A stretch of DNA of 33,839 nt. Origin: a virus. The translations under genes were made by a program, and so were the position numbers. The notes beneath the pieces are model-generated. The model did not search any database, was not told the origin of the DNA, and was given only the letters and a program-made list of their open reading frames with translations. This document shows, piece by piece, positions 7,599 through 15,877 of the stretch; the first letter of the stretch is position 1; each line of letters starts with the position of its first letter. The stretch lies in the IMG/VR virus record IMGVR_UViG_3300020189_000772, positions 1 through 33,839 of that record. One strand, written 5' to 3'.

Positions 7599-8677
7599 TA
7601 ATAATACCCTCTTAAATCCTGTAAAATATTCTTATCAATTTGTTCACACATCATACTTCCCAAGTCTTTTGTGTGCATCTTGGGAAACACCAACTTAAAT
7701 AATCTTCCTAGTTCCCGTTTGATCTTGATCTTCGACTCTCGCCCTGCTTGGTCGTTGTCAGTGAGGACAACAAGTCTGGTCGCACCACTGTTAAGCAATA
7801 GCTTACGCTGTTGTGATGATACGTCTTTACCAAATAATCCGACTGCATTTTTAACTCCGCACTCCCATAGTCTCCAAACATCGCCCTGCCCCTCAACTAA
7901 GAAGAGTGTGAGATGTGTATCCATTGATGGTCTAGCCAATTCGGAGATAGCGTTGTGGTAGTTGTATAAGTAATCTGACTTCCTGATTCCTTTACTGAAA
8001 ATGTATTTGGGTTCGATATATGGAACGGTAGCTCGCCCGATATACCCGCAGTATATTCCGACATTGTCCCAGATGGGTATGATTGCCCTACGTCGAAGGA
8101 TGCCTCTGGTATCACTTGGTGTTTCTCGAACTCCAAAAAATCGCAACGTTTCCGGTTCGTATCCTCTAGCAATGAAATACGGTGAAGGGCACGACTCAGT
8201 TTTTGGTCTTGTAACATGCTCCACTTCACATGAGCTTCTATCTGTTCTTCTAGATCCTTTGATTTGGCGTACAAGCTCGCTAAAATCATTATCACGCTTA
8301 GGATTATTAGTATTTCCACTGCTACCATTTTTGGATGCTCCGTTTACATCATACAATTTACAAACATATTTGAGTGCATCAGAGAATGAGTCTGTTTGCA
8401 GACAACCTTTGATGAACCCCCAAATATTACAACTATAGTGATCGTGACACCCACGAGTCCAGCAACGCCACACCTGTTTGTCAAGTGCGATAGATACACC
8501 GAATGGGTTGTCGCTGCCCTCATGAATAGGACACTTCATAAAAATGTTTTCTGCGTCCTGAGTGTACTCTAGATTAAAACTATCCAACAACTTATAAATA
8601 TCTTGGAAGATAATCTCTCGTACTTTGTTCAGGTCTAAGGTTGTGTTTTGACGTACAGCCTTGCTACACATGTACAA
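7598..8677 (-). CDS. DNA primase (zinc finger plus TOPRIM)
   Basis: 359 residues. An N-terminal zinc-binding motif reads CPIH at 49-52 and WRCWTRGCHDH with C72 and C77. A TOPRIM core follows, with LFLVEGQGDVW (E262) and VVLTDNDQAG (D307, D309), the metal-binding acidic residues of DnaG-type primases. It lays RNA primers for lagging-strand synthesis and would work with the DnaB-type helicase encoded upstream. The family usually has about 600 residues in bacteria; phage versions are shorter, as here, lacking a long C-terminal helicase-binding domain. The chosen ATG overlaps the acetyltransferase end; a second Met lies two codons in. A possible internal promoter lies just upstream in the acetyltransferase gene. 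Confidence 0.88.
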   Translation of the reverse strand: MYMCSKAVRQNTTLDLNKVREIIFQDIYKLLDSFNLEYTQDAENIFMKCPIHEGSDNPFGVSIALDKQVWRCWTRGCHDHYSCNIWGFIKGCLQTDSFSDALKYVCKLYDVNGASKNGSSGNTNNPKRDNDFSELVRQIKGSRRTDRSSCEVEHVTRPKTESCPSPYFIARGYEPETLRFFGVRETPSDTRGILRRRAIIPIWDNVGIYCGYIGRATVPYIEPKYIFSKGIRKSDYLYNYHNAISELARPSMDTHLTLFLVEGQGDVWRLWECGVKNAVGLFGKDVSSQQRKLLLNSGATRLVVLTDNDQAGRESKIKIKRELGRLFKLVFPKMHTKDLGSMMCEQIDKNILQDLRGYY

Positions 8678-9099
8678 TTACTCCCACAGTATTTACAGTT
8701 GCTTCTAGTATTATTATAGTATTCAGGAAGCTCTTTTGCAAGTTCAAAACCGAAATTTTCTAGGTTTTTACACGACATGCATCGACCATCTGGCCTAACC
8801 CAAGCGTAAGAGACTACTTGTTCGCAGTCTCCTAAATATTTTAATCTTTCTTCTGTTAATCTTTTGCCGATACCTTGACCTCGATAGTCTGGATGTACTG
8901 CGATACAGCGTAACATACAGTCTCCAACCGCTGCCCATCCTATAACCTTGTCACCATCAAGTGCTATCCATGCACAGTCAATTTCTTCTAGATGGTTCTT
9001 AAAGTACCCAGCAGCAAACGCTTCATCTACAAGTTCAACTGCGTCGAACATTTGTTTGTAACCAAACAGCGGACTGGGTATCGCTGCATATTTAATCAT
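8635..9099 (-). CDS. GNAT-family N-acetyltransferase with C-terminal cysteines
   Basis: 154 residues. Motif A, RCIAVHPDYRGQGIGKRL (64-81), is the acetyl-CoA pyrophosphate loop of GNAT enzymes. Cysteines at 107, 110, 135, 138, 142 and 144 form pairs after the catalytic core and could bind zinc. The acceptor is not known; phage GNATs acetylate host or phage proteins, peptides or antibiotics. It lies between GMP reductase and primase with near-zero gaps. A sigma-70-like promoter candidate lies within it (8713-8741) and could express the primase operon separately. Confidence 0.78.
   Translation of the reverse strand: MIKYAAIPSPLFGYKQMFDAVELVDEAFAAGYFKNHLEEIDCAWIALDGDKVIGWAAVGDCMLRCIAVHPDYRGQGIGKRLTEERLKYLGDCEQVVSYAWVRPDGRCMSCKNLENFGFELAKELPEYYNNTRSNCKYCGSNCTCVARLYVKTQP
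8713..8741 (-). promoter_or_regulatory. Candidate internal promoter before primase
   Basis: Minus strand TTGCAA (8741-8736), 17-base spacer, TATAAT (8718-8713), inside the acetyltransferase gene and ending about 35 bases before the primase start. Same hexamers and spacing as the dnaE promoter, but it lacks the CGTAGAC spacer end and lies in coding DNA (Leu-Pro-Glu-Tyr-Tyr-Asn-Asn), so chance is possible. Confidence 0.4.
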
Positions 9100-10175
9100 T
9101 ATATACTCTGATCGTTATGAGTACGATTGACACGAACAAAACGTGCCGTTTTACTAAAGTCCTTTAATGAAGTAGCTCCCGTATAAGCACAAGCACTCCG
9201 AACACCGCCACAAATATCTCGAACCACTCCATCTACCTTCCCCTTATATGGAACAACTTTAATTCTACCTTCGCTGGTAGCATAATCATTCATACCATCG
9301 TTATGTTTGTTCTGTGCTGTTTCTGATGACATGCCATAAAAAATAAGACCAGTTTTATGTTCCAAGCCCTTATCGTCTACTTCGTATTCCCATGATCCTT
9401 CACACTCGTCTGTGCCAGCGAACATACCGCCCAGCATCACAAAGTCTGCCCCAGCAGCGTAGGCTTTAGCTACATCACCAGCAGTCCTACAGCCACCATC
9501 TGCACAGATGAGGCCAAGTCTACCAGCATCAGACCTTAAACCATGAGCTACGTGGGCACACTCTGCAATAGCTGAAAGCTGTGGGTATCCAACGCCTGTC
9601 TTTAGTCGGGTCGTACATGCAGAGCCGGGACCAATCCCGATCTTTACAATGTCAACTTCGCCATGTAGGATAAGTTCTGATACCATCTCTGGTGTGCAAA
9701 CATTACCCGCCATGATAATTGAATCAGGAAATTCTAATCTGATTTTACCACAGTAGTCAACAAACCTCTCTGTGTAACCATTAGCAATATCAATACAGAT
9801 GTTAGGTTGAATAGATGAATTGTCTTCGATATAGAATAATCGCTCCAACTCATGCTCAAGATCCATACCAATACTAACCCAGACATTATGCTCTACATTA
9901 TAATATTTGTAGTAGTCATCAATCACATCAGCGGCATAATGTTTATGTAAACAAGTCACCATCTCATGATTGTTAAGGGCAGTTCCCATTTTAAATGTGC
10001 CAGTAGTGTCCATGTTGGCAGCTACCAACGGTACACCATGCCACTCTTTTGGAGACCAGTAAAACTTAAACCTCCTAGTTAAGTCTACTTCTTTTCTACT
10101 TGCCGCTCTCGATCTTTGTGGTACGAGTAAGACATCATCGAAATCTAACTTTGGTTCTGGATCAATCTTGAGCAT
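9099..10175 (-). CDS. guaC: GMP reductase
   Basis: 358 residues, close to the 347 of E. coli GuaC. TIM-barrel IMPDH/GMPR family: FDDVLLVPQRS near the start, GVPLVAANMDTTGTF, the catalytic loop GIGPGSACTTR with Cys187 (E. coli Cys186), TGVGYPQLSAI, DGGCRTAGDVAKA and FVMLGGMFAGTDE. No CBS domain insert is visible, which favours GMP reductase over IMP dehydrogenase. The enzyme uses NADPH to turn GMP into IMP, moving guanine nucleotides towards the adenine branch. It sits between helicase and acetyltransferase with near-zero gaps, so it is part of the replication operon. A phage-borne copy is uncommon. IMPDH is the main alternative; AANMDTTGTF and the overall order favour GMPR. Confidence 0.88.
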   Translation of the reverse strand: MLKIDPEPKLDFDDVLLVPQRSRAASRKEVDLTRRFKFYWSPKEWHGVPLVAANMDTTGTFKMGTALNNHEMVTCLHKHYAADVIDDYYKYYNVEHNVWVSIGMDLEHELERLFYIEDNSSIQPNICIDIANGYTERFVDYCGKIRLEFPDSIIMAGNVCTPEMVSELILHGEVDIVKIGIGPGSACTTRLKTGVGYPQLSAIAECAHVAHGLRSDAGRLGLICADGGCRTAGDVAKAYAAGADFVMLGGMFAGTDECEGSWEYEVDDKGLEHKTGLIFYGMSSETAQNKHNDGMNDYATSEGRIKVVPYKGKVDGVVRDICGGVRSACAYTGATSLKDFSKTARFVRVNRTHNDQSI

Positions 10176-10184
10176 TTTTAGCCT

Positions 10185-11648
10185 CTATTCGGTATAAAAA
10201 GGTACTTCGTAATCTTCGTCTTCATCGAAGGGTGCGTCTGCCCCTTCGATCACATCACCATCGGGTGAGGATCTCATTTCATCTCTGGTTCGCAACTCAA
10301 GCAGTTGTGCATGTTCGCCAACCATGTTCATGTTAATATAATTACCGTCAAGCAATCCAGCACCGTGACGAGCTTTTAACGTTACAACTTTCCTGTTACC
10401 ACCGTTTGGACCGTCCTCTGCTAGTTCCTCTGCGGACTTTAATTTAAATATAGAGAAAGACGTACACAACCAAATGATGCGGTCAGAACCGCTCACAGCG
10501 TCCGTAGATTCCTTTGTGATACCATCACGGTTCAACTGAACAAATGATAAACATGGGAAGTCATACTTGACTGTTAAGTTATGTAATTCTGTGATTTGAA
10601 AACCAAGAGCCTGATACTCTTGGAGATTGTTTGTAATACCGGACGACGACATGAGTTTGAGATAATCGTACACAACAAGACAGTCGTTGGTTCTGCCGTT
10701 CTCGTCCTGACCCACCTCACGAAGAATCCATCGCTTGATGATATTCATAATGGTTTCAAACTGGGCACCAGCTACACTGACATAGGTGTAGGGGATATCT
10801 CTAATTTCTTCTGCCGCATTTTTAACGGCAATAGCTTTCTCATCATCTTCTGAGAACTTGCCGGTTGCAATATCCTGAATAGGAACACCACTGATATTAG
10901 CGAGGACTCTGTTGAGATGATCCTCTTTGCTCATCTCAGTATCGAGCATAAGTACAGGAATTCCATTCCTAGCGTTATGCAGAGCCACATTATCTGCAAA
11001 GACAGACTTGCCCACTCCGGGCCTTGCGGATACGAGATCTACACACTTGCGACGTAAGCCACCACCAATGACGGAATCAAATCTGGGAAATCCACTGGAC
11101 AGTCCTATTTGGTCACATTTGTTTTCGATTAGAAATTCGATGTATTCGTCCAGATCATCGCCAAGCATTTCTGGTTTTTGACCTGACTCATCGTCACGCA
11201 AGAAATCCATAAGTGGCATTTCTACGAGATTGATAATATCATCAATGCTCTCATCACCAACTATGGAGTCAATATCTTTATCTATCTTTTTAGCAATACG
11301 TTTTGCGTTACGGGCAAACTCAAACTTTTTAACCTGTGCAGCAAAATGCAGGACGTTATCCCTCTTTACGGGATAGTCCATAAGGTCACGAATATAGTCT
11401 AGCTCATGTTCAGTCTTGACTACTTCTGTGAGGTTAAGTTGTTCGGCAGCAGAAAGAATCGCTGGAATGTCAGCTACAGCATCATTCTCCAGCACCTTCT
11501 CAATGCACTTGTAAATGACTTGGTTGTTACGGTTAGCGAAGCTGCTATGCGTAAGGAAGTCACTGATTTCAACGTAAGATTCAAAGCCATATGCAAAGAG
11601 TCCAGCTAGAACTGCCCTCTCTGCACCGACATCAGCAAGCTGATCCAT
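10185..11648 (-). CDS. dnaB: Replicative DNA helicase, DnaB-type
   Basis: 487 residues. A helical DnaB N-terminal domain is suggested by AERAVLAGLF.....EI.DFL...SFANRNNQVIYKCI (10-50). The RecA-like motor has Walker A SARPGVGKSVFAD (207-219) and Walker B CLVVYDYLKLM (about 323-333), plus the RHGAG segment near the C-terminus. It unwinds the fork as a hexamer and recruits primase. The gene starts directly after the zinc-ribbon protein (stop at 11650) and is followed by guaC. The ATG is unambiguous. Confidence 0.88.
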   Translation of the reverse strand: MDQLADVGAERAVLAGLFAYGFESYVEISDFLTHSSFANRNNQVIYKCIEKVLENDAVADIPAILSAAEQLNLTEVVKTEHELDYIRDLMDYPVKRDNVLHFAAQVKKFEFARNAKRIAKKIDKDIDSIVGDESIDDIINLVEMPLMDFLRDDESGQKPEMLGDDLDEYIEFLIENKCDQIGLSSGFPRFDSVIGGGLRRKCVDLVSARPGVGKSVFADNVALHNARNGIPVLMLDTEMSKEDHLNRVLANISGVPIQDIATGKFSEDDEKAIAVKNAAEEIRDIPYTYVSVAGAQFETIMNIIKRWILREVGQDENGRTNDCLVVYDYLKLMSSSGITNNLQEYQALGFQITELHNLTVKYDFPCLSFVQLNRDGITKESTDAVSGSDRIIWLCTSFSIFKLKSAEELAEDGPNGGNRKVVTLKARHGAGLLDGNYINMNMVGEHAQLLELRTRDEMRSSPDGDVIEGADAPFDEDEDYEVPFYTE

Positions 11649-11649
11649 G

Positions 11650-12090
11650 TTACCTTCCTGTGCATCGGTTGCATCTAATGTTTTCGCCGTAGATATAGGC
11701 GGGATTTACAGCAAAGCTGCGACCGCAAACGTGGCACTCAATAGTCTTCTTTCTTACTTTGCTACGGTTGCGTGCTACTTTACCCATACTCTCAAACTTA
11801 GCGGGGTCAAATTCGGGATCACGATCCTCACCCTCATCTACCCACTGGTTTTTTCTGGCTCTCACCGGAGTTTTCCTTTTTTCTAACTTATCGTTCTGAA
11901 CTACTCTAAAATCCTCTGTCACATTTGACCGAGTTTGCGAGGAAACCGTTTCCTCTTGTTCTATTTGTGTTTCTCTAGCTGGAGGTTTAGAAATAGTTTG
12001 ATTCATGTTAGACATTAAACCTTGTACTAACTGAGCCTTTTGCTCATCCGTTAATGATTCTAACAATGTTTTTACAATATCTTCACTCAT
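11650..12090 (-). CDS. Small zinc-ribbon protein, function unknown
   Basis: 146 residues. A short helical N-terminus (SEDIVKTLLESLTDEQKAQL) is followed by a charged, Thr/Arg-rich linker and a C-terminal zinc ribbon with CHVCGRSF and RCNRCTGR (two CxxC pairs). It sits between a possible recombination mediator and the replicative helicase, with overlaps, so a helicase-loading or single-strand-DNA-binding accessory role is plausible. I do not recognise a named family. The linker looks disordered. Confidence 0.6.
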   Translation of the reverse strand: MSEDIVKTLLESLTDEQKAQLVQGLMSNMNQTISKPPARETQIEQEETVSSQTRSNVTEDFRVVQNDKLEKRKTPVRARKNQWVDEGEDRDPEFDPAKFESMGKVARNRSKVRKKTIECHVCGRSFAVNPAYIYGENIRCNRCTGR

Positions 12091-12548
12091 TTTCTCTTCC
12101 CTTTTTCAATTAAGATATCAGCCTTGCGGCGAACGTTGTATTCTCTACTTTTTAATAGTTCTAGTCTACTCTCTGCTGTCATCAACCACTCGTTAATGTT
12201 TCTTGCTATATCATTTTCTCTTTTAATCAAATCGACCTTTGTTTCGTACTTCATGAACTGCACTTCAATTTGTGTCACTTCACTAGCCACGATACTACCA
12301 AGGTTCTCTTTACACCACCTTACAACATTCTCGCTCTGTGATCTACACCAAGCTATGTGATCTGCATACTGGTATAATTGATAAGCATAGTTGAAACAGT
12401 CGTCCTGAGTCAACTTCTCCATCTTGTCTAATGTTAGAGTTTCTGCAATAGCAAACTCTGTAGTAAAGTTTGTTGGTGCAATATTAGCTCCAGTAATATA
12501 CTGCTGTATGCCATCCAAAAACTTCTGTAGTCTATCTGCTGCGTTCAA
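12087..12548 (-). CDS. All-helical protein next to RecA, possible recombination mediator
   Basis: About 153 residues, starting at TTG with a GGAGAG ribosome site six bases upstream. Composition and spacing suggest long helices throughout, with a KYETKVDLIKRENDIARNI stretch and an Arg/Lys-rich C-terminus (REYNVRRKADILIEKGKRK). It resembles, in size, helix content and location, the UvsY-type mediators that load RecA-like recombinases on SSB-coated DNA in T4-like phages, but I cannot show homology by eye. It overlaps the nuclease upstream and the zinc-ribbon gene downstream by a few bases, so it is expressed together with them. Confidence 0.55.
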   Translation of the reverse strand: MNAADRLQKFLDGIQQYITGANIAPTNFTTEFAIAETLTLDKMEKLTQDDCFNYAYQLYQYADHIAWCRSQSENVVRWCKENLGSIVASEVTQIEVQFMKYETKVDLIKRENDIARNINEWLMTAESRLELLKSREYNVRRKADILIEKGKRK

Positions 12549-12945
12549 TTTTCTCTCTCCAGTATTCTGGGTCTTCGTCCCAACGTAGCTCTACAAGTGT
12601 GATGTCGTTAATTCTGCACCACTCTTTCTTATCCAAGTCTCTCTTCTTTGCTTGTGCAAAACCAATCCTAGACTTATGAAAGTATGGCACATACTTAAAG
12701 TGTTGTTCGCCATGCACCTCAATACCTATTGTACACGATGGAATCAAAAAGTCAAGGGCTAATTTGGATTTTTTTGTAGAAGAACCGGGAAGCGTAACTT
12801 CTTCAAGTACCTGATAGGGATGAAAAAGCTCCACTATAATTTCCCTAGCTTGTAAGTGATAGAAGCTACGCTTACTCCGATTGTTCACTAAATATTTTTT
12901 GGTATCGAGATTATACTCTCTACCATTTAAGCCTGTGACTTTCAT
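12532..12945 (-). CDS. Vsr/PD-(D/E)XK-like small endonuclease
   Basis: 137 residues. The core reads LALDFLIPSCTIGIEVHGEQHF followed by QAKKRDLDKKEWCRINDITLVELRW. The D.....E.hGEQH pattern and the following KRDxxKK....g..l..l.w segment are typical of very-short-patch-repair-like and DUF559-like nucleases of the PD-(D/E)XK superfamily. It could nick mismatched or modified DNA, or act in recombination, since RecA is directly upstream (its stop overlaps this start). No partner methyltransferase is seen nearby. A promoter-like sequence lies inside (12728-12755). Confidence 0.68.
   Translation of the reverse strand: MKVTGLNGREYNLDTKKYLVNNRSKRSFYHLQAREIIVELFHPYQVLEEVTLPGSSTKKSKLALDFLIPSCTIGIEVHGEQHFKYVPYFHKSRIGFAQAKKRDLDKKEWCRINDITLVELRWDEDPEYWREKIERSR
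12728..12755 (-). promoter_or_regulatory. Weak internal promoter candidate
   Basis: Minus strand TTGACT (12755-12750), 16-base spacer, TACAAT (12733-12728), inside the Vsr-like gene. It could give extra expression of the mediator, zinc-ribbon and helicase genes. Hexamers are near consensus but the DNA is coding. Confidence 0.25.
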
Positions 12946-14054
12946 TAGAACAAGTCTCTTACTTCCTCGATAACGATATCTCTAAGGTCTTGGTTGTCAT
13001 TTAGAAAGTTTACCAGCTTTTCCATGCCCTGAAACTTAAATGCCTTGGTTACAGCTTCTAGGTCATCTACATCAACCTCATTGTCTTTAAGATAATTTGT
13101 AACAAGGATCTGATCTTTATTATCTACCAGACATTGAATAGTAAACCAAGCACCTTTTGCTTGAATAAGGGCGAAGTCTATAGCGATCTGTGCAATCTCT
13201 TGCGATTCATCAATACCAATGCCGTAACGAATCCAGCTTGCGGCTGTACTCATAGGTGTGCCACCAGCAGCAGAAGTCTTGATTACCCAGTTAGCAACTT
13301 GACCAACGTGATTGCCTGACTCTTTGGGTACTTCCCATTTGCCACGGTGCGTGATGACCATATTGGTTCCAGCTTGGAACTGTAGCATGTTACCGCAGTC
13401 TGCCATCTTGCTGGGTGCAAAACGTGATCCACCAGTATTGGCGATATTATGAGTGATGAACACAGCGATAGCTTTCATGCGTGATACGTCACCGCTGATA
13501 CGTTTGAAGAACATAGACAACAAACGTGGTAGAGCGTTACGCACACCTGTGCGGATCTCTCCATCAATCTCGTCCTGTGGAACCATATTGGATGTAGAGT
13601 CACAGATCAAGAACAGGTTCTCTTCTTCTTTAAGAAGTCGCTCCATAATATTAAGATATGTCTCAGCAGAGACGATGGGTGTGTCGTCTGTAGCTTGGAC
13701 AATTTGGATAGCATCAACATCTAAACCTTTGATGCCACGAAAGTTTTGTTTGGTCAGACGACCTTCGGTATTTAGATAGTATACTTTCTTACCTTTGGCT
13801 TGTGCCTTGGCAGCAGCATACAGAGCGGTCGTTGTCTTTCCGGTCTTTGGGTCGCCGGTCATTACAACAACCTGACCCTCACGCAATCCACCACCAAGTG
13901 CCATGTCCAGTGCTGGACTAACGCTGATGGTGTCATACGTTTCTAATGACTCCAACACTTTAGTGCCAGACTCAATTACATTACCATACTTCTTACACAA
14001 TGTTGCGACAGTAGGATCGTCGTACTCAACAGCTTTACTTTTCTTTTTCGCCAT
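12945..14054 (-). CDS. recA: RecA-type recombinase
   Basis: 369 residues, similar to bacterial RecA (about 350). Walker A GDPKTGKTT (67-75), Walker B LFLICDST (147-154), the ALDMALGGGLREG segment at the core start, YLNTEG, and a MSTAASWI segment in the place of the conserved core. It catalyses strand exchange and probably drives recombination-dependent phage replication with the SSB, Cas4-like nuclease and the helical neighbour. Its ATG lies 20 bases inside the preceding gene. A promoter candidate at 14691-14719 could supply it. UvsX is an alternative label; phage forms intergrade. Confidence 0.87.
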   Translation of the reverse strand: MAKKKSKAVEYDDPTVATLCKKYGNVIESGTKVLESLETYDTISVSPALDMALGGGLREGQVVVMTGDPKTGKTTTALYAAAKAQAKGKKVYYLNTEGRLTKQNFRGIKGLDVDAIQIVQATDDTPIVSAETYLNIMERLLKEEENLFLICDSTSNMVPQDEIDGEIRTGVRNALPRLLSMFFKRISGDVSRMKAIAVFITHNIANTGGSRFAPSKMADCGNMLQFQAGTNMVITHRGKWEVPKESGNHVGQVANWVIKTSAAGGTPMSTAASWIRYGIGIDESQEIAQIAIDFALIQAKGAWFTIQCLVDNKDQILVTNYLKDNEVDVDDLEAVTKAFKFQGMEKLVNFLNDNQDLRDIVIEEVRDLF

Positions 14055-14490
14055 TCTCTAGTTTCCTAAGTTTGTTTAAAAGGTTCTTTCCGCCATAACT
14101 CTTTTTTCTAGTCTTGGCGTTTTTCTTCACTTCAATTTCTTGCTTCGGTTTTGACTTCTGATCTTCAATCTGTAGCTCGTATTTCTTAATAATCCCAACA
14201 ACCTTTGGATGGTTTAGGGAAAAGATACCTTTGAACTCTGGTGACTCAATTGCTTTGACAAGTGCTTCTTCACTGTAGTTCTTTAGTATACTGTTGGCTT
14301 TAAAAAGTTGTTTCTTATAAGTCCAGTCCCAAGGTTTTTTGTTCCAGAATTTGTAGGGTAGAGATCCCTCATTCTTGTTTTCTGCGTTACGTTGGCACAT
14401 GATCGCAGCAACATATTGGGCACAAGTGCAATAGTCTCCTGTTGTTAAGTGTTTGTATTTACTCTTTTCGCTTCTTTTCCTTTTGTTCAT
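14035..14490 (-). CDS. Lys-rich phage protein of unknown function
   Basis: 151 residues, strongly basic at both ends (opens NKRKRSEKSKYKH; Lys/Arg-rich last 40 residues). The middle contains a CTCAQYVAAIMCQRNAE helix and a WNKKPWDWTYKKQLFKA segment. Cysteines at about 22, 24 and 33 could pair or bind metal. A nucleic-acid-binding role fits the charge and the position next to recA, but no family is recognised. It overlaps recA by 20 bases and the gene upstream by 32 bases. Confidence 0.55.
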   Translation of the reverse strand: MNKRKRSEKSKYKHLTTGDYCTCAQYVAAIMCQRNAENKNEGSLPYKFWNKKPWDWTYKKQLFKANSILKNYSEEALVKAIESPEFKGIFSLNHPKVVGIIKKYELQIEDQKSKPKQEIEVKKNAKTRKKSYGGKNLLNKLRKLENGEKEK

Positions 14491-14893
14491 TGTAGATTAT
14501 AGCCTCGCTAAAACATCCAGATAAATCATCATCGTACTGCTTGTCTAAAATTAATTCTGGAGTCAACCACATTTGCTTGTGAACCACTCCATCGTTTAAT
14601 GTTCCCACAGTGAAGTAATTTTTTGTTGGTTGACCGATAGCACCGAGAGCGGATCTCACTAAATACAGTGCCTCACACTCTCCTATATCTATTATACATT
14701 TGTTAGACCTAAATTGCAAGTGCAAATCCTCAATAAACACAGAATTTTTCTCGCAATAGTCTTTTACTTCGTACCACACATCGTAATCAGAAAAGAACCA
14801 ATGCTTTTTATCGGTTGTCATAACCTTAACGAAGATTTTGCTTATATTTTTTCTGTCCGACGAGTAAAACTCGCCCCATTTCTTATCGTCCAT
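14459..14893 (-). CDS. Hypothetical phage protein
   Basis: 144 residues, with a mixed strand/helix pattern and a segment DDKKWGEFYSSDRKN at the start; no catalytic motif, signal or membrane segment is visible. The last third is acidic and ends in EKKRKE. It overlaps the basic protein downstream and hosts a good internal promoter candidate. A real gene by operon position and clean spacing (3 bases after the previous stop). Confidence 0.55.
   Translation of the reverse strand: MDDKKWGEFYSSDRKNISKIFVKVMTTDKKHWFFSDYDVWYEVKDYCEKNSVFIEDLHLQFRSNKCIIDIGECEALYLVRSALGAIGQPTKNYFTVGTLNDGVVHKQMWLTPELILDKQYDDDLSGCFSEAIIYNEQKEKKRKE
14691..14719 (-). promoter_or_regulatory. Candidate internal promoter before the recA operon
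   Basis: Minus strand TTGCAA (14719-14714), 17-base spacer, TATAAT (14696-14691), with CACTTGCAA context like the repeated promoter family (CACTTGACAA). It lies within the hypothetical gene, about 200 bases before the next start, and could raise RecA expression. Confidence 0.45.
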
Positions 14894-14896
14894 TTG

Positions 14897-15202
14897 TCAC
14901 CTGATATTCGTGGTACACTTGGAACTTCTCCTAGTTCCATTATTTGTAAACTTAGCACGTTTTGCATCTGACATTTCTGCTGCATTTTGAGTCATAACCG
15001 TAGACCCTTTTCCATTTCTAGCAAACTGCTGTAGCAGCAAAGTCTCTGCCTTCTGCTTATCGTCAACTGGAATGGTCTTAATGTATTTCTCAATGCTAGA
15101 CTTAGCTCTGTCTAAATCCTTGCACAAGTCTTCCATCGGTTTTTCCAGATGGCTTTCAATGTAAAACTTCTCTGCCTTACTGAGCGGTCCCTTCTTAGTC
15201 AT
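14897..15202 (-). CDS. Small phage protein, function unknown
   Basis: 101 residues. The first half, SKAEKFYIESHLEKPMEDLCK...AKSSIEKYIK, has the rhythm of a helix-turn-helix segment of the kind seen in small phage regulators and terminase small subunits. The second half is basic and probably disordered (NNGTRRSSKCTTNIR). Overlaps the upstream gene by 8 bases. DNA binding is plausible but not shown. Confidence 0.5.
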   Translation of the reverse strand: MTKKGPLSKAEKFYIESHLEKPMEDLCKDLDRAKSSIEKYIKTIPVDDKQKAETLLLQQFARNGKGSTVMTQNAAEMSDAKRAKFTNNGTRRSSKCTTNIR

Positions 15203-15527
15203 TTAAAAATCCTCGTTGAGCCTTGGTTAAGTAAATTGAATTGTTAGTTTTTAAATATGTAACATAAAAATCAAAGGTGCTTCTGGAAACCTTTTTAATT
15301 TGCGTATCTAGATTTCTCTCTCTTCTACCATATGGACCCATTGGATCGAATGGTGTACTTTGATAAGTTCTGATATAGCAAGTTTCTTTACCTTCTGAGT
15401 TCTGCACAATTTTAGCATAGTGAGGCAATTTATGCTGCTCATCTTTGTCTAATACTTCTCCAGTTTTCCCAAATAGGAATACAGTCTTGTCTTCTTGTGG
15501 TAAAAATTTTCCGTCAACAAATCTCAT
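15195..15527 (-). CDS. Hypothetical phage protein
   Basis: 110 residues, beta-rich by pattern (FVDGKFLPQEDKTVFLFG, then ETCYIRTYQS and DFYVTYLKTNNSIYLT), basic, no membrane segment. It starts within 4 bases of the FmdB-like gene stop and overlaps the next gene. No family recognised. A small DNA- or RNA-binding or virion protein is possible. Confidence 0.5.
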   Translation of the reverse strand: MRFVDGKFLPQEDKTVFLFGKTGEVLDKDEQHKLPHYAKIVQNSEGKETCYIRTYQSTPFDPMGPYGRRERNLDTQIKKVSRSTFDFYVTYLKTNNSIYLTKAQRGFLND

Positions 15528-15877
15528 TTACGGCCCTCCATTATATATCTAGTTTTTTGTTGTGGTGTCATTTTATTAATTTCTTTTGGTGTAGCGGTTC
15601 CATACTTGTCGTACCAAGCCTTTGGTGCTTCTGGTGTTGACTCACGTTTTTTTGCTTCTGCTTCTGCAATTTTGTTTTTGTTTTCTCTAGCGTTTTTATC
15701 CGCAAGACCACCAATAGTTTCGCTTCCAGAAACAAATCCGTGAAGACCACCAGTCAAAACTTTAAACAGTTTCTTCTTACCACACTCAGGACATTTCTTG
15801 AGTGGGTCGTCAGTCATTTTTTGCCACTCTTCAAAAGAGTGTTCACATGCACTACACTCGTAAATATATGTTGGCAT
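15524..15877 (-). CDS. FmdB-family zinc-ribbon protein
   Basis: 117 residues. The N-terminus MPTYIYECSACEHSFEEWQ...KKCPECGKKKLFKVL is the FmdB/Zn_ribbon_8 signature, with two CxxC pairs at residues about 8-11 and 34-37. The rest is charged and Lys/Glu-rich with an AEAEAKKRE stretch. FmdB-like ribbons are common in phages and bacteria; their job is uncertain (nucleic-acid or protein binding). It sits directly after phoH. Confidence 0.75.
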   Translation of the reverse strand: MPTYIYECSACEHSFEEWQKMTDDPLKKCPECGKKKLFKVLTGGLHGFVSGSETIGGLADKNARENKNKIAEAEAKKRESTPEAPKAWYDKYGTATPKEINKMTPQQKTRYIMEGRK

